Assembly: GCA_913060895.1 (NCBI GenBank)
Contig: CAJXSN010000002.1
Span: forward strand, 62,001 to 126,000
DNA length: 64,000 nucleotides
Direction of reading: 5' to 3'
Origin: an uncultured Sphingomonadaceae bacterium
GTDB lineage: Bacteria > Pseudomonadota > Alphaproteobacteria > Sphingomonadales > Sphingomonadaceae
How positions within the stretch are numbered: position 1 is the stretch's first letter; each line of letters opens with the position of its first letter. The position numbers and the translations under genes were made by a program. This document shows positions 62,047 to 64,000 of the stretch, in pieces. The notes beneath the pieces are model-generated. The model was given only the letters and a program-made list of their open reading frames with translations. It was not told the DNA's origin and made no database searches.

Positions 62047-63435
62047 TCAATATGGGGGGCGCTTCAACCGATCCCCGCTATCGTGTGGCTTCGGCATTAT
62101 CAAGCCGCAAAGCGCCGCAAATATAACGACAAGCGTCGTGGTACGCAGAGGATAATCGAAACTGCTGTGGATAAGCAAAACGAGTATTGCGAAAACCGCC
62201 AGAACAGCGATCCGCTGAGATGTACCGTCACGGCCGATGCCTTGGCGCAGCACCTTGACTGCAGCCCAAGCCAAAATACCCAACCCAGCCAACATCAGAA
62301 TAATACCAGGAAGCCCGGCCTCCAAGGCAATCTCCAGATATTCGTTATGCGCACTGTTAATGAATTTTGGCCCAACTTCGGCGAGAGGCTGTTTGGCTTT
62401 ATAATAATCGACAAAACTTCCGATGCCGATCCCGAACGGCAACGTTTCACCAATGAAATCGATGGTACGCGGCCATATCAAAAAACGCATTTCGTCGTCG
62501 CCTCCGAACCGCGAAAGTGTGGCGGCGAAAATACGATTTCCCGACAGCAAGGCGCCGGAACCTGCGGCGAATAGAAAAGCCACGAAACCAGCAATAATCG
62601 CCAGTCCACGCTTCCCGAAATCTCCTACCTGACTGGTCACAATCGCCAACCAGGCCACCAGAGCCAATGCTAGACCTCCGCGTGAACCAGTTGCCAGAAC
62701 TGCCAACACAAATACCCCGCTCAGCGCAGCAAGGATGCCCAAACGCATCCCCCGGCCCATGCTACCCATCCGCAAATGAGGTGAGCCCAGAACGGCGGCC
62801 GTCGTTAACCAACCGACGATCATCAGATCAGCCTGATGGTTCCTGTTGGAGAAAAATCCAACTCCGAAGCCTCTGTTGGTCGCCGTATACATGTGCAAGG
62901 TCGTGGTGCCGCCAGCATACTGCAACAGGCCGAGCACGGCGCTCAAGAGTGCTACCGCGCTTATGCCTAGGGCGATTTTTGCTCTCTGCGTTCCGTCCAT
63001 TCGGACAACAGCAGCAAAAATGGCGACCGGTGGGATCATCAAAAGAAGATTGTCGAACGCTTCATTCGGGACCAGTGTGAAAGGCCGCCAGCCATAGCCT
63101 AGCCCGAGCTCGCTTAGAACTTGCTGAGCCACTGGAACCGGATGCAGGAACTCCCATAGCACAAAAGGGAGCGGCAACAGGTGCAGGATAATCAGGCCAA
63201 ATATGGAAATGATAAGCCAATAAGATGCCCGAATTAACTGATTGCTAGGCGGCTTGCGCGCTTTGAATGTGGCAACAAGCAAAGCAATAGCGGCCAACTG
63301 CACAATCATTTCACGCACCGCACTACCGTTGCCTTGTCCGCCAAATAAAACCGCCAACGCGATAACGAATAAAGAGGCGAACACAGGCCCATCACGTGAG
63401 CCATCGTTACCTTTTGAGAATAATGCCTGATTCAT
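62047..63435 (-). CDS. O-antigen ligase/polymerase-like membrane protein (Wzy_C family)
   Basis: 462 residues from ATG 63435; the longer track ORF adds 38 implausible residues. About 11-12 hydrophobic spans; 'LAVLATGSRGGLALALVAWLA' is the WaaL/Wzy Arg-bearing motif, and the periplasmic loop holds 'GIGSFVDYYKA' and 'FINSAHNEYLEIALEAGLPG' with the conserved histidine. It heads the operon with wza and wzc. Whether it polymerises or ligates is uncertain, since a second Wzy-like gene lies at the left end of the locus. Confidence 0.87.
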   Translation of the reverse strand: MNQALFSKGNDGSRDGPVFASLFVIALAVLFGGQGNGSAVREMIVQLAAIALLVATFKARKPPSNQLIRASYWLIISIFGLIILHLLPLPFVLWEFLHPVPVAQQVLSELGLGYGWRPFTLVPNEAFDNLLLMIPPVAIFAAVVRMDGTQRAKIALGISAVALLSAVLGLLQYAGGTTTLHMYTATNRGFGVGFFSNRNHQADLMIVGWLTTAAVLGSPHLRMGSMGRGMRLGILAALSGVFVLAVLATGSRGGLALALVAWLAIVTSQVGDFGKRGLAIIAGFVAFLFAAGSGALLSGNRIFAATLSRFGGDDEMRFLIWPRTIDFIGETLPFGIGIGSFVDYYKAKQPLAEVGPKFINSAHNEYLEIALEAGLPGIILMLAGLGILAWAAVKVLRQGIGRDGTSQRIAVLAVFAILVLLIHSSFDYPLRTTTLVVIFAALCGLIMPKPHDSGDRLKRPPY

Positions 63436-63562
63436 GGGGAGCGCTATAGGATGAGGCTTGTCTTCATGCCAGCACCACGTGCCCTTAAATGCCCGATCTA
63501 TCGTACCATCGGATGGAACGGGAACGATGGTTGGGGATTGAATGGGCAAAGGAACCTAAACC

Positions 63563-63721
63563 ATGCAAATTATCATTTTTATAGCCAGCATTCTCCTTCC
63601 ACCCTTGGGCGTCGCCCTGAAACACGGGCTGGACCGCGATTTTTGGATTAATCTTATCCTCACTATAATTCTCTTCGTGCCCGGCGTAGTTCACGCAATT
63701 TATGTTAACTTTGTTCGCTAA
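63563..63721 (+). CDS. YqaE/Pmp3-family small membrane protein
   Basis: 52 residues, not in the ORF track because it is too short. 'ILLPPLGVALKHGLDRDFWIN' at residues 10-30 is the hallmark of the UPF0057/Pmp3 family, followed by a second hydrophobic helix ending 'PGVVHAIYV'. Both ends are right. A 'ggaacc' lies upstream of the ATG. Members are linked to salt or membrane-potential stress in plants and yeast; bacterial function is unclear. Confidence 0.93.
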   Translation: MQIIIFIASILLPPLGVALKHGLDRDFWINLILTIILFVPGVVHAIYVNFVR

Positions 63722-63729
63722 TACGTAAT

Positions 63730-64000
63730 TTGGCTGAACGGGACCGGAAAGATCGCCACCGTGCGGTACCAAGCGGGCGCATTGCCCGGATGGCAGGTTT
63801 TGGCAGGTTGGCTGGCGGCGTGGCCGGATCGGTCTTGGGCGAAGGCGCGCGGCGGATGGCAGCGGGCGATCGGCCCACTATAAACGAATTACTCCTGACA
63901 CCAGCCAATGCTTCTCGCCTTGCCGACCGACTGTCCCACCTACGTGGAGCAGCCATGAAACTGGGCCAGATGATCAGTATGGATGCTGGCGACATGCTCT
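63730..64000 (+). CDS. ABC1/UbiB-family kinase-like protein (N-terminal fragment, cut by window edge)
   Basis: 90 codons are visible. The frame opens at a TTG (63730) eight bases after the YqaE-like gene stop; an ATG at 63791-63793 is the alternative. 'RHRAVPSGRIARMAGF' and 'LRGAAMKLGQMISMDAGDML' are typical of the AarF/ABC1/UbiB atypical kinases (the KxGQ motif region). The remainder lies outside. It could be a coenzyme Q biosynthesis-related factor or another ABC1 paralogue. Confidence 0.85.
   Translation, partial: MAERDRKDRHRAVPSGRIARMAGFGRLAGGVAGSVLGEGARRMAAGDRPTINELLLTPANASRLADRLSHLRGAAMKLGQMISMDAGDML

Noticed and set aside
63500-63520. Sigma-54-like GGGCACGTGGTGC upstream of the 62-kb operon
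   Set aside because: Located by eye on the minus strand in the 63.44-63.56 kb gap (position approximate); spacing between GG and GC is 8 or 9 bases, so it does not meet the -24/-12 rule.

Overview
The window looks like chromosomal DNA of a GC-rich alphaproteobacterium, most likely Sphingomonadales and probably Erythrobacteraceae. The inference rests on protein resemblance: a PrsK/PrsR/TIGR03013 glycosyltransferase set, a DUF2842 protein, an alphaproteobacterial LexA box (GTTC-N7-GTTC), a ScfR/RamB-like regulator divergent from a long-type isocitrate lyase, and the tkt-gap-pgk...fda-thiE...efp-suhB gene order. No phylogenetic computation was possible.

Layout. 0-5.5 kb: truncated radical SAM DNA-repair-type gene behind a perfect SOS box, a general-stress flavin-binding-type protein, an NSS transporter, panB and a DUF475 membrane protein. 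5.4-12.1 kb: a tightly coupled minus-strand operon of priming glycosyltransferase, histidine kinase PrsK, sigma-54 activator PrsR and a TPR lipoprotein, the regulatory arm usually tied to exosortase A/exopolysaccharide. 12.2-15.6 kb: glyoxylate-shunt module (regulator, inverted-repeat operator candidate, aceA and a 57-aa ORF missed by the track). 15.7-24.4 kb: peptidase, transporter, tRNA-Leu, suhB, efp, M23 peptidase, thiE and small secreted proteins. 24.4-33.5 kb: central carbon genes (tkt, gap, pgk, fda), with two flavin-dependent halogenase-family genes, one intact in its motifs and one degenerate, lying directly behind pgk, plus a convergent flavodoxin-fold gene. 33.6-43.7 kb: zapA locus with a 6S RNA candidate before the 5-formyl-THF cyclo-ligase gene, an MFS carrier, nitronate monooxygenase, tRNA-Asp, branched-chain keto acid dehydrogenase (E1a, E1b, E2) and thyA.

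43.8-63.5 kb: the most distinctive part. Behind tRNA-Pro lies a polysaccharide locus. A Wzy-like polymerase points left; a plus-strand run of twelve nearly overlapping genes makes GDP-fucose (gmd, fcl) and encodes two glycosyltransferases, a methyltransferase, a beta-helix lipoprotein, a polysaccharide deacetylase, a pyruvyl transferase, three different sulfotransferase-family proteins and a Wzx-type flippase. Facing it, a minus-strand operon encodes an O-antigen ligase/polymerase-like protein, Wza, a Wzc tyrosine kinase and an unknown TPR-like protein. Together these predict a fucose-containing, sulfated and possibly pyruvylated exopolysaccharide. The locus has no obvious priming transferase; the one 33 kb away next to PrsK/PrsR could serve it (inference).

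The right edge holds a YqaE/Pmp3-type small membrane protein (also absent from the track) and the start of an ABC1/UbiB-type kinase gene. No CRISPR array, transposase, prophage or rRNA was seen.
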